Below are positions 32,768-43,900 of a DNA stretch of 64,000 nt, one piece after another. Every line of letters begins with the position of its first letter. The stretch's first letter is position 1. The stretch covers positions 186,001 to 250,000 of the forward strand of contig JAAELQ010000116.1 of NCBI GenBank assembly GCA_024226515.1, given 5' to 3'. Below the pieces are notes generated by a model, which worked only from the letters and a program-made list of their open reading frames with translations, searched no databases and was not told where the DNA came from. The translations under genes and the position numbers were made by a program. The DNA comes from a bacterium. Lineage in GTDB: Bacteria; Acidobacteriota; Polarisedimenticolia; Polarisedimenticolales; Polarisedimenticolaceae.

Positions 32768-34009
32768 ATGGCCAACCCGATCCCGTTCGTGCAACGCGAT
32801 TCAGGTTTCAAGTCCCGCCGCGTCACGCAGCAACGCACGAACGAAGCCGATAACGACAAGCCGAGCTACATCAACTTCGGCCTGTATCTGCGCGGGTTGC
32901 GCAACCGCCTCGGGTTGTCGCTGAAGACGGTCTCCGAGCTGACTCAGGACTTCCCGGTGAAGATCACCAAGTCGCACCTGTCCCGCATCGAGAACGCCCT
33001 GACCGCCCCGTCGTTCGGGATGATGGCGACCCTGGCGCAGGTGTATCGCGAGCCGATGACCGTGGTCTCGGGGAAGTTCGACATCGACTACCGGCGTGAC
33101 CAAGAGCAGCCGCTGCCCCCCGGGCGGACGAGCGAGGCGCATTTCCGCGAGGCACAGCGGTTGTGCACCGCGGGACGCGACGTCGAAGCACTGATGATTC
33201 TCGAGGCATTGCGCGAGGAGGAGGAGGACACCGGGTCGGCTCTCTCACGCAAGATCGAGCTGGCGCGCGTCCGGTGCCTGGTGCAGCTCGGCAAGTTCGG
33301 CCTGGCCAAGGAAGAGGCCGAGCGGCTGACGTCGCAGTACCGGCTCGACCCGCCGGATCAGATCCACTTGCTGACCGCGCTGGCCGGGGCCTGTCTGCGG
33401 CAGCGCAAGTTCTATCTGGCGCAGGTCAACCTGGACGCGGCGGACAGGGTCAGTCGCGAGGCCGACGTCTCCGGGCCGGCCCACGCGGCGCTGGAGATGG
33501 CGCGTGGCCATCTGTTGGCCGCGACCAATCGCATGGCCGAGGCCGAGGTGGCGCTCGGCGAGGCAACGAAGCTGTACGAGGCCGCGTCCGCGCACGCCGA
33601 GGCGTGCAGCGCCAAGATCGATCGCGCCGCCGTCCTGATCGAGCTGCGCGACATCGCCACCGCGCGCCGGTTGGTCGGAGAGGCGCTACGTGAGGCCGAG
33701 CGCAACGGTTTCGAGCGTCAGGAGGCCTGTGCACTCAGCACGCAGGCGGTGATCGCATTCCGCGAGGGCAACCTCGCCGCGACGCGCACCGCGTGTGTGC
33801 GCTCGAACACGATCGCCAAACCACGGCAGTACTACAAGATCGCGTTCCGCAACACCTACTTCCTGTGGAAGATCGACCTCGGTCGCGGCGACTCGACGGC
33901 CGCCAAGGCCAGCGAGAAGGACCTGAAACTGCTTCTGAGCCGGATCGAGGATCCCAGCGACGAGGTGCGCGACTACCTGACGTTGCGCGCCACGAAAGGA
34001 AACGCCTGA
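32768..34009 (+). CDS. XRE helix-turn-helix regulator with TPR-like C-terminus (paralogue 2)
   Basis: The 413-residue protein has a basic, Gln/Arg-rich N-terminal tail, an XRE HTH at about residues 40-105 (YLRGLRNRLGLSLKTVSELT, KSHLSRIENALTAPSFGMMA) and a TPR-like superhelix (LGKFGLAKEEAERLTSQYRL, LRQRKFYLAQVNLDAADRVS). It is clearly a paralogue of the protein at 30451: both share KSHLSRIEN, the VYREPMTVVS/VYGVPIASMA segment and the C-terminal FRN-x-x-FLWKI/FRNCFYLWKI motif. The ATG at 32768 is preceded by GAGGG. It converges with the cohesin-protein gene at 34013, with a 3-bp gap. Confidence 0.85.
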   Translation: MANPIPFVQRDSGFKSRRVTQQRTNEADNDKPSYINFGLYLRGLRNRLGLSLKTVSELTQDFPVKITKSHLSRIENALTAPSFGMMATLAQVYREPMTVVSGKFDIDYRRDQEQPLPPGRTSEAHFREAQRLCTAGRDVEALMILEALREEEEDTGSALSRKIELARVRCLVQLGKFGLAKEEAERLTSQYRLDPPDQIHLLTALAGACLRQRKFYLAQVNLDAADRVSREADVSGPAHAALEMARGHLLAATNRMAEAEVALGEATKLYEAASAHAEACSAKIDRAAVLIELRDIATARRLVGEALREAERNGFERQEACALSTQAVIAFREGNLAATRTACVRSNTIAKPRQYYKIAFRNTYFLWKIDLGRGDSTAAKASEKDLKLLLSRIEDPSDEVRDYLTLRATKGNA

Positions 34010-34012
34010 TCG

Positions 34013-35524
<1,512 letters not shown>

Positions 35525-35939
35525 GGTGGACCTCGGCGTCGTGTGGTTACCAGAGTCTACTTGCGGTTCGAGGTGAGTGACAACAGACGGACGTTCACCC
35601 CTCGAACTCTTTGCTTCGCGGCAACCCCAATAGTTGCCATAGCTTCAGGCGACTTTCGCCGTCGTATCGCATTGGCGACCGAGAGAGTCCGCAAGTCACA
35701 AAGCCCCCCGCGAATTACGAGTCGGCGTCGCGCGAAATAGTGCTAAGGTCCGCGGTAGTTCAAGGCATTCATGGGTTGAAGCCGTGCCTTCGGGGGCCGC
35801 GTGGAGTTCGCCTTTGCAAGCCGATGTTGCCACCCATTTCCTTTGGGAGACGCGACAATCACGAACACGATCCGATCAACAGATCCCAGTCTTCAGTATC
35901 AGGAGCGCGTGCGCCCTTTATCCGGATGAAGGAGAGAGA
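35525..35939 (+). other. 415-bp intergenic region upstream of the giant protein genes
   Basis: No gene is seen. The region has lower GC content than its surroundings. A TAAGGT box (about 35743) and a Shine-Dalgarno AAGGAG before 35940 are the recognisable signals. A run of short inverted repeats around 35765-35815 (GGTTGAA, CCTTCGGGGGCC) may form a leader structure. It should contain the divergent promoters of the 34013 gene and the giant-gene operon. Confidence 0.4.
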
Positions 35940-38900
35940 ATGATGATCGCCAGAGCGAGCATCGGGAGTTGGCTGTTGGCAGCGGTGTGTCTGCTGCCGT
36001 TCTGCGTGGGAACGGTTCTGGCCGACGGCGCGAATCCGGCCACGGCGCACGATCTCGCCCGCCCTGATTCCGTACGATCGCCGGGTATCGTGCTCGGAGT
36101 CGATCTCGACGGGGACGGGTGGGACACTCCGGGCGATTGCAACGATGCCGATCCGTCGATCAACCCGGGAGCGGTCGAGGTCTGCGACAGCGTGGACAAC
36201 GACTGCAACGACGGGGCCGACGAAGACTTCGAGCCCGTTGTCCTCGGGGCGACGGGGCTCGGCGAGGCGTGCTCGGCCGGTCTCGGAGCGTGCGAGGTCG
36301 TCGGCTTCTACGTTTGCAACGGCGTGGGTGACGGCACCGAGTGCAACGCGACCGCCCTTTCACCGGGGCTGGAGATCTGCGACGGCAACGACGATCCCAA
36401 CGGGATCGACGACGACTGCAACGGGGTGGTGGACGATTCCGTTCGTCACGTCGATGCGGGGAGCGGCGCGGACACGGGCGATTGCACCAACGTGGCCACA
36501 CCCTGCCTGACGATCCAGTACGCCGTCGACCAGGCGTGCAACGGCGAGACGGTCAGCGCCGCGGCCGGAACTTATCACGAGCTCGTCGCGGTGAACAAGA
36601 CGGGACTGACCGTCTCCGGCGCCGGTGTGGCTGCGACGACGGTCACGGTCGGGGGGCTGGGCACGTCCAACAACAACGCCGGCGTCTGGATCGGCAAGGA
36701 CAACGTGACCCTCGAGGAATTGACCGTCGATGGCCAGAGCATGAGCACGCCGCGCTACGGGATCAAGGTGTCGGCTCCGGGCGGGTCGACGAAGACCAAC
36801 GGCGTCGTCTTGCGCAATCTCGTGTCGCGCAACGCGCACCGCTCGGGATTCGATCTCAACGGGCCGGACGCCGTCACGCTCGACGGCCTGCATGCGCTGG
36901 ACAACGGCGGCGCGGGGATCTTCCTACTCGACTCGATCGGTGCCGCGGTCAGCGACATTACGACCAGCGGCAACGCCTGGTCCGGCATGACCGTGGCGAC
37001 CTACGGGCGCTTCGCCCCGGGCGGGACGACGGGCGTCGTATTCGGCGGCACGAACAGCTTCGGCGAGGTGAGCGTGCCCAACGGTGGGCTGCAGATCGAA
37101 GAGGGGAACTATAACGATCCGCCGAATCCGATTCCGATCACGTGGAGCAGTTGTCCCGGCGACGGTGCGGACGTGACGATTCTCCCGGCCGATTTCGGGT
37201 TTGCGCTGGGTGGTCCGCAGGACGATGCGCCGCGCAGAGTCCGGTTCTACACGACGCTGGCGCAGGCCGAGGCGGCCGCGACGGCCGTGCCTTCCTGGCC
37301 GGCCGGCCCGCCGGATCACCACGAGCCGTTCGGACGCTTCATTCAGGACGCGGACTGCTTCACGACCACGCCGACCAATTTCTGGGTCTTCGACGACGCG
37401 GAAGACAAGATGAGCATTCAGGCCGCCGTCGACGAGGCCGAGGTCCAGGACGTGGTCAACGTCGCCGACGGCAGTTTTGCCGGCCCGGTCGACATCGACG
37501 ATTCGCTGACGCTGAACTGCGCCAATGCGGGGATCCCGTACAACGGTGCGCGCGGTGCGGAGACGGTTATCGACGGCACGGGAGTGCGCGAGGCGATCGC
37601 GCTGTCCGCCAGTGACGTGACCATCGACGGTTGCGAGATCGTCGGCGACTCCGGAACGACGTCCGGCGTCCACATGTTCAACAGCAGCGCTCCGATCTCC
37701 GGCGTGAGCGTCCTGAACAACCGGATCCACGGTATGGGCCGCGACAACGAGTTCTCGGTCTTCGATTTCGCGTACGGCATCTTCAGCGTGACCGGGACGG
37801 GCCCCGGCGATCGTCAGCAGATCACGGGTTTGACCGTGACCGGCAACGAGATCTTCGACATCGGCTCGACCGGCAGCGTCTCCGGCGGCGGCGTCTACCT
37901 GTTCAACGTCATCGGCGGTGGTGGCGGCGGCGGGGCGACGATCAGCGACAACTCGTTCCACGAGATGGAGAGCGGCAGCGCCAATCTTCCCGACGTCGAG
38001 GCCGGAACCGGGGTCGTGATCCTCGAGGGCGCCGACGACGCCGGCGGGCTTCCGGCGCAGCCGTCCACCGGCGTGCTCGTGGCCGACAACCTCTACGACA
38101 ACGTCGTCGTCGGTGCACTGCTGCAGGCCGACGACAGCCAGTTCCAGGAACCGCGCGCCAACTTCAGCAGCACGATCGGGGCCCCACTGTTTCCGTTCCA
38201 GGCCTTCGTTCTGAACCTGGGGATCGATTCGTTCGGACCGGGTCCGTTCGCCGCCATCGACGAGGCGATTCTCGAGCCCTACGCAACCACGAACCGGTTG
38301 CCCGGGTTCGGCGACGATCTGCTGCTCTACACGCCCACGATTCAGGGGGCCGTCGATGCTTCGGATTCCACGGCCGACGTCTTCGCCACCAGCGGGACGT
38401 TTGACGAGTGCGTGGTGTTCGGCGCGACATTCGCGCTGGACGGACTGACGATCAGCGGAGCCACTTCGCCCAGCCGGCCGGTGATCACGCAGGGCATTCG
38501 TTTCCTGCAGACGGCCGACATCGACACGATCGCGTTCAACAACCTGGTCGTCAACGGCCTCAAGGACCCGGCCAACGGGCTGTTCGACATGGACCAGGGG
38601 GGCAAGGTGTCGAACCTCAGCGTCGACAACTGCCTGTTCGACGGGCAATTCGCCGGCCCGACGGAGTTCCCGCATCTCAGCTTTGTTCACGGCTTCCTGG
38701 GTCAGAACCTGGCGGACGACTTCAGCGTGACGAACTCCGAGTTCACCGGCATCCTCGGCTGGTCCGTGCTCGACACCAACTCGGGAAGCGGGGACGGTGG
38801 GAGCGACTTCCCGTTGACCGACGTCGTGTTCAGCGCCAACCACGTGCACCACAACAACGGCTCCGTCTCGCTGCGCGGTGACGCCGCGGACCGGACGGAC

Positions 38901-40886
38901 TCGGTCACGGCAAGCGACAACACGTGGAACGATATCGGCAACCAGGCCGGCACCAGCTACCACTGGGCGGCGCTGGAAGTGAACCACACGGACGCTCTGG
39001 TGCACACCGGGAACGATGTGCGCGACGTTGTCGCCAACTCGTCCGCGACGGAAGGACAGGCGCTGCAGATCTGGGATATCGGTAGCGTCGATGTGCGCAA
39101 CAACACGCTGGTGGACAACTACCAGGGCATCAAGCTGTACTCATCCGCGTTCGGTACCGACTACGACATGCCGACCGGCGCCGTCGCCTTCAACGACATC
39201 TCCGGGAACGCGCTGTACGGACTCGAGGCGCTCGACTCGCCGGCGGTGACCGCCGATCTCGACGCGGGGTGTAACTGGTGGGGCGCGATCGACGGCGCCT
39301 CTCCGCCGGAGGGGACGGGCACGGGGGACTCCGCGATCGGAGAGGTCGACGTCTCCAGCTGGTTGCTGGCCAACGACTTCGGTGCGGATACGGACACGGA
39401 TACCTACGGGAGCTGCACCGACCTGCTGGCCGCCAACGACGGTGTCCCGCAAGGCGACTGTATGCCCGCGGACGCGAACTTCTATCCCGGAGCGCCCGAG
39501 CTGTGCGACGCGGCGGACAACAACTGCGATGGGTTCATCGACCCCGCGGTGGAAATCGACAACGACGGCGACAGTTTTGCGGAGTGCGCCAACGACTGCG
39601 ACGACACCCGAAACGATGTCTTCCCGGGCCAGACCGAGCAGTGCGACTTCACGCTGGCCGCCGAGGTGCTCGATCGCGACTGCGACGGCATCGTGAACAA
39701 CATGCCCGCGGACTCGGACTGCGCCAGCGGCAACACGTGCCAGGCGGATTTCTGCGACACGGGTGATGCCTGCGACTTCGCATCGAGCGGAAACTGCGGG
39801 ATCTCGGGCGCCGTGTTCTACAACGATCTGCCCGACGCCGAGGACATCACGAAGCCGGTCGAGGGCGCAGCGGTGACCGTGACCGGAGACATCGGCGGCG
39901 CCGACAGCAGCGACGCGGCGGGTGACTACTCGATCTCCTCGGTCGCCGGAGACCTCACGCTGGACGCGGTTCGCGCGGGCGACGCCAACGACCAGCTGTC
40001 GTTGTCCGGCCAGGACTCCTCCGAGATCGCCAAGTACTCGGTGGGGCAGGTCAGCCTCACCGCGCGCCAGCTCGTTGCCGGCGATGTATCGAATAACGGA
40101 ACGGTATCGTCGTTCGATGCCGCCCTGGTGTCGCAGAAGGTGGTGAACCCGGCAGCCGTGTTCCCCGTCGCGGCCGCCAACGGCTCGGCTTGGGCCTTCT
40201 TCGACGCGCCGCAGAGCTTCACCCCGCTCGCGGCCGATGCGTCGGGCACGAACCTCGTCGGCATCTTCTATGGCGACGTCACGATGAGCTGGGAGCCGCC
40301 CTCGCCGAGCGCCTCGGCCGTGCAGCTCGCGGCGCATCCGACTGCACACCAGGCGGGTTTCGATGGGACGTTCGCGCTGTCGGCGCAGGCCGCCACGCGG
40401 GGTACCGGTACGGAAGACGCGACCACGCAGGAGGGACAGGGACCGGCACGGCTCTACCTCTCCGGGGCGCCGCGGGAGAATGCCGACGGTACGTTCGAGT
40501 ACGTCCTCGGTCTGCAAAACGCGGACGGCATCGTCGGCGCCGACATCAAGCTGCTCTATCCGCGCGGCGCCGTGCGCGTGCTCGGTGTCGAGACACGAGA
40601 GTTGACGTCGTCGCTGCAACTCGTCAGTCGCGACGGTAGGGACGGGGAGATGGCGCTGGCGCTCTACGGTGCACAGCCGCTGAGCGGAACGGGCGAGTTC
40701 CTCTCGATCGTGGTCGAGCTGCGGCGACCGCTGACGGCGATTCCCTTCCGCATCGTCATCGAAGCCAACGAGGGACAGATCCCGATCGAGTCGGACTTCG
40801 CGGTTCGACCCATCGGTGGGAGCAACGTCAAGGAACACGCCGTGTTCGATCTGGGATCGGCTGCGCAACTGCCTGAGAATCACTGA
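35940..40886 (+). CDS. Giant secreted protein: MopE repeats, beta-helices, dockerin-like and cohesin-like modules
   Basis: The 1,648-residue protein starts ATGATG after AAGGAG and has a signal peptide (SIGSWLLAAVCLLPFCVGTV). Residues about 58-160 hold MopE motifs (DCNDADPSINPGAVEVCD). Three parallel beta-helix regions follow (about 178-480, 490-790, 800-1130), each opening with an IQYAVDQAC-, IQAAVDEA- or IQGAVDAS-type start. Further MopE motifs (1147-1275) lead to a carboxypeptidase-regulatory-like domain, then a dockerin-like pair with DVSNNGTVSSFD (canonical calcium ligands at 1, 3, 5 and 12), near 1370-1400. A cohesin-like domain (YVLGLQNADGIVGADIKLLY) ends it. No hydrolase signature is certain. 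The next gene is 24 bp away. Confidence 0.82.
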   Translation: MMIARASIGSWLLAAVCLLPFCVGTVLADGANPATAHDLARPDSVRSPGIVLGVDLDGDGWDTPGDCNDADPSINPGAVEVCDSVDNDCNDGADEDFEPVVLGATGLGEACSAGLGACEVVGFYVCNGVGDGTECNATALSPGLEICDGNDDPNGIDDDCNGVVDDSVRHVDAGSGADTGDCTNVATPCLTIQYAVDQACNGETVSAAAGTYHELVAVNKTGLTVSGAGVAATTVTVGGLGTSNNNAGVWIGKDNVTLEELTVDGQSMSTPRYGIKVSAPGGSTKTNGVVLRNLVSRNAHRSGFDLNGPDAVTLDGLHALDNGGAGIFLLDSIGAAVSDITTSGNAWSGMTVATYGRFAPGGTTGVVFGGTNSFGEVSVPNGGLQIEEGNYNDPPNPIPITWSSCPGDGADVTILPADFGFALGGPQDDAPRRVRFYTTLAQAEAAATAVPSWPAGPPDHHEPFGRFIQDADCFTTTPTNFWVFDDAEDKMSIQAAVDEAEVQDVVNVADGSFAGPVDIDDSLTLNCANAGIPYNGARGAETVIDGTGVREAIALSASDVTIDGCEIVGDSGTTSGVHMFNSSAPISGVSVLNNRIHGMGRDNEFSVFDFAYGIFSVTGTGPGDRQQITGLTVTGNEIFDIGSTGSVSGGGVYLFNVIGGGGGGGATISDNSFHEMESGSANLPDVEAGTGVVILEGADDAGGLPAQPSTGVLVADNLYDNVVVGALLQADDSQFQEPRANFSSTIGAPLFPFQAFVLNLGIDSFGPGPFAAIDEAILEPYATTNRLPGFGDDLLLYTPTIQGAVDASDSTADVFATSGTFDECVVFGATFALDGLTISGATSPSRPVITQGIRFLQTADIDTIAFNNLVVNGLKDPANGLFDMDQGGKVSNLSVDNCLFDGQFAGPTEFPHLSFVHGFLGQNLADDFSVTNSEFTGILGWSVLDTNSGSGDGGSDFPLTDVVFSANHVHHNNGSVSLRGDAADRTDSVTASDNTWNDIGNQAGTSYHWAALEVNHTDALVHTGNDVRDVVANSSATEGQALQIWDIGSVDVRNNTLVDNYQGIKLYSSAFGTDYDMPTGAVAFNDISGNALYGLEALDSPAVTADLDAGCNWWGAIDGASPPEGTGTGDSAIGEVDVSSWLLANDFGADTDTDTYGSCTDLLAANDGVPQGDCMPADANFYPGAPELCDAADNNCDGFIDPAVEIDNDGDSFAECANDCDDTRNDVFPGQTEQCDFTLAAEVLDRDCDGIVNNMPADSDCASGNTCQADFCDTGDACDFASSGNCGISGAVFYNDLPDAEDITKPVEGAAVTVTGDIGGADSSDAAGDYSISSVAGDLTLDAVRAGDANDQLSLSGQDSSEIAKYSVGQVSLTARQLVAGDVSNNGTVSSFDAALVSQKVVNPAAVFPVAAANGSAWAFFDAPQSFTPLAADASGTNLVGIFYGDVTMSWEPPSPSASAVQLAAHPTAHQAGFDGTFALSAQAATRGTGTEDATTQEGQGPARLYLSGAPRENADGTFEYVLGLQNADGIVGADIKLLYPRGAVRVLGVETRELTSSLQLVSRDGRDGEMALALYGAQPLSGTGEFLSIVVELRRPLTAIPFRIVIEANEGQIPIESDFAVRPIGGSNVKEHAVFDLGSAAQLPENH

Positions 40887-40910
40887 CTCGAGGCCACTGG
40901 GGAGCTACTG

Positions 40911-43900
40911 ATGGACTGCAACGTAACTGGATTTCGACCTAGTACGCTTCAGGCGATCCTCTGTCTGGCGATGCTGGCCTTGGCCCTGTTCCTTCCGGTC
41001 CAGGCGCGAGCGGCGTCCACGACGGACTTCGAGCCGGCGGGTTTCGTGGCGGGCTCCTCCGTCCAGGCCCACGCTCCCGACGGCACGATCATCAGCCCCA
41101 TCGTTTCGGGGACGAACCCCGACGCACAGGCGTGGTCGGTGCGAGACGTGGCAACCGACGAGGAGGTCGTGGACATCAGCGGCACCGACCCGCCCCACGG
41201 CAAGGTCTGGCGGCTGTCCGATCTGGGTGACACGGGCAACCTGCAGACGCGCCCGCACTCGCCGAACTCGGGCGAGTTCCACGGCGAGACCGGGGCGATC
41301 GACGATTTCGGCACGCAGTCGGTGACGCGCTCGGTGTTCTACGGTGCGTTTGATTTCCGCTCGGTGACCGGCGCGGCGCAGCCCGGCCTGGAGATGAACG
41401 TGAGCGCGGCGTGCGGCGACGACTGTCGCCACGGGTTCGTGCGCATCATCGACGACGGCGGCGGCTTCGACCTGGGCTTCTTCGACACGGGCGACAACAG
41501 CGGCGGCGGAAGCTGCAGCAGCTTCGATTTCTCTGTGATCGATCTGAACCTGTCGTACGGAGACTGGCATACGCTCGGTATCGAGATCCAGTTCGTGGAC
41601 GGCTTCGGCCCCGGCGGCTTCGGTGCGGAGGGCAACGACGTCGTCAACGTCTGGGTGGACGGGGCGATCGTGCATAGCGGCACGAGCTGGGAGACCTGCT
41701 ACGCCTACGTCGGCAGCGGCGATCCTCGCGGTGTCGACCGGCTGCAGTTCTACCGTAACAGCACCGGACAGTCCACGGCCGGCGGTGGCCTGTACTACGA
41801 CAACGTCGTGGTCACTGACACCGCCCCGGCTCAGACCGGCCTGACGCTGGCCGATGCCACGGCCTGCGAGCCTCCGGCGACGGCCGCCGTGGATGTGTTC
41901 GTCGATACGGACGGCGATCCTCTGGATTCCCTGGTCGGTCGAGTCACGTTCAACGCGGCCGAGCTGAGCTTCGTCGGGGCGGTGCTGACCGACTTCTCCG
42001 CGGCCGACTACACGCTGTCGGCCGGCGAGACCAGCCCCGGAGTCGTGGACTTCACCATGGCGGACACCGGGTCACCCGGAACGCCCGCGGCCGACGAGGC
42101 GGTCGCGACGCTCGTGTTCGACGTCATCGGCGGTTCGAATCCGCGAACGATCGCGTGGGACGGGGGCTCGACCTCGCTCAACGGCGGCGCGGCCGGCACG
42201 CTTGACGACGGGTCGATCTCGACGGGCCCTGCGGACGTGGAAATCAGCCTGCCGACCGACCTGAGCGCCGCCCCGGGAACGACCGCGTCCGTGCCGGTCT
42301 TTGCGAGTCCGGCGGACAGTCTGATGTCGTTCGACCTGACGTTGGTCTTCGATCCCGCGGTCCTGTCGTTCGACAGCCTCGACCTGGTGGGGCTGGTGAC
42401 CGACGGCTGGACACCGACGACGTTCAGTCCGCACGCCGGGCAACTGAGGATCTCGTTGTTCGATGCGGATGCGATTCCGGGCGGTACCGGCGCGGCGCAG
42501 ATCGCCACGCTGAACTTCGACGTCATCGGATCGCTGGCGGACGTTTCGCCGCTGAGCCTGGTTCGCGCGGAGAGCGACGACGGAGTATCCGTCTGTGCGG
42601 CGGGTGGAGCGCTCGAGGTCTGTGCCGACGCGGACGGCGATGGTGCTACCGCCTGTCCGACCGACCCCGAGGACTGTAACGATGCTAACAGCGCGCAGTT
42701 CCCGGGCAACCCGGAGGTGTGCGACGGTCTGGACAACGATTGCAACGGCTCGGCCGACTTCGATGCCTTCAGTGAGGCCGATGCGGACCTGGACGGCGTG
42801 CGCACGTGTCAGAACGATTGCGACGACAACGATGCGAACAACTACCCGGGCAACCCCGAGGTGTGCGACGGGCAGGACAACGATTGCAGCGGCCTGGCCG
42901 ACTTCGACGCCTTCAGTGAAGCCGATGCGGACCTGGACGGCGTGCGCACGTGTCAGAACGATTGCGACGACAACGATGCAAACAACTACCCGGGCAACCC
43001 CGAAGTGTGTGACGGGCAGGACAACGACTGCAACGCGCTCGCAGACTTCGACGCGTTTGGTGAGACCGACACCGACGGCGATCTGTTCCGGACGTGCGAG
43101 GGCGACTGCGACGATAACGAGCTGCTGGCCTTCCCGGGCAACCCCGAGGTGTGCGGCGACGGAGTCGACAACAACTGCGACGGTTCGACCGATTCCGGGA
43201 CGCGCTACGTCAGCAGCGGTGGCTCCGATTTGTCTCCCCTCGTGCCGCCCCCGGGCGGACAGCTGGGCTTCAGCGGCGGCAGCCAGGCCGGCGCGACGAA
43301 CAACGACGTCGGATTCGACAACACCGCCAATCCGGTCGGGCTGGCGCTGAACCTGCTGCCGGGTGACGAGTCCGTGACGGATCGAGACGCGTTCGCCGGC
43401 CTGAGATCGTGGCGCTACTCGCGTGGCTACGGCAGCCCCGGACCGGGGACGCCGTTCTCACCGACTCAGGCCACGACGGTTGGCCTGCCCGGTACCGGGG
43501 ACGTCGATACGGTCAAGGTCAGCTTCGCCTTCAAGCCCGTCGATGCGGCGGGTGACGGGTCGACCCAGAACGTCTACGACGGGACCACGGCCGGTGACGA
43601 CCGGACGGGTGGGCACATCTATCTGACCAGCACACCGTCGGGCGTGGACCTGCACATGTTCACGCTGGCGGATCTGGGCGACCCGGACTCGTTCCTGCCC
43701 GTCGATCTCGTGACGGGGTTGGACCCGACGCTGTGGCATACCGTCGAGATGACGACGGTTCATGGTGCGGGCGGCGACGCGACGCTCACGCTGACGACCT
43801 ACGTCATCGACGGGGTGAACTACGGCAGCTTCATGCCGTGGCCCGACCAGTGGCGCGTGCTGAAGGGCTTCACGCCGCCCGAGGCCAACGCGGTCAAGTG

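Noticed and set aside
35525..35939. Possible c-di-GMP or other known riboswitch in the leader
   Set aside because: The conserved GEMM-type core bases are absent and no other class fits.
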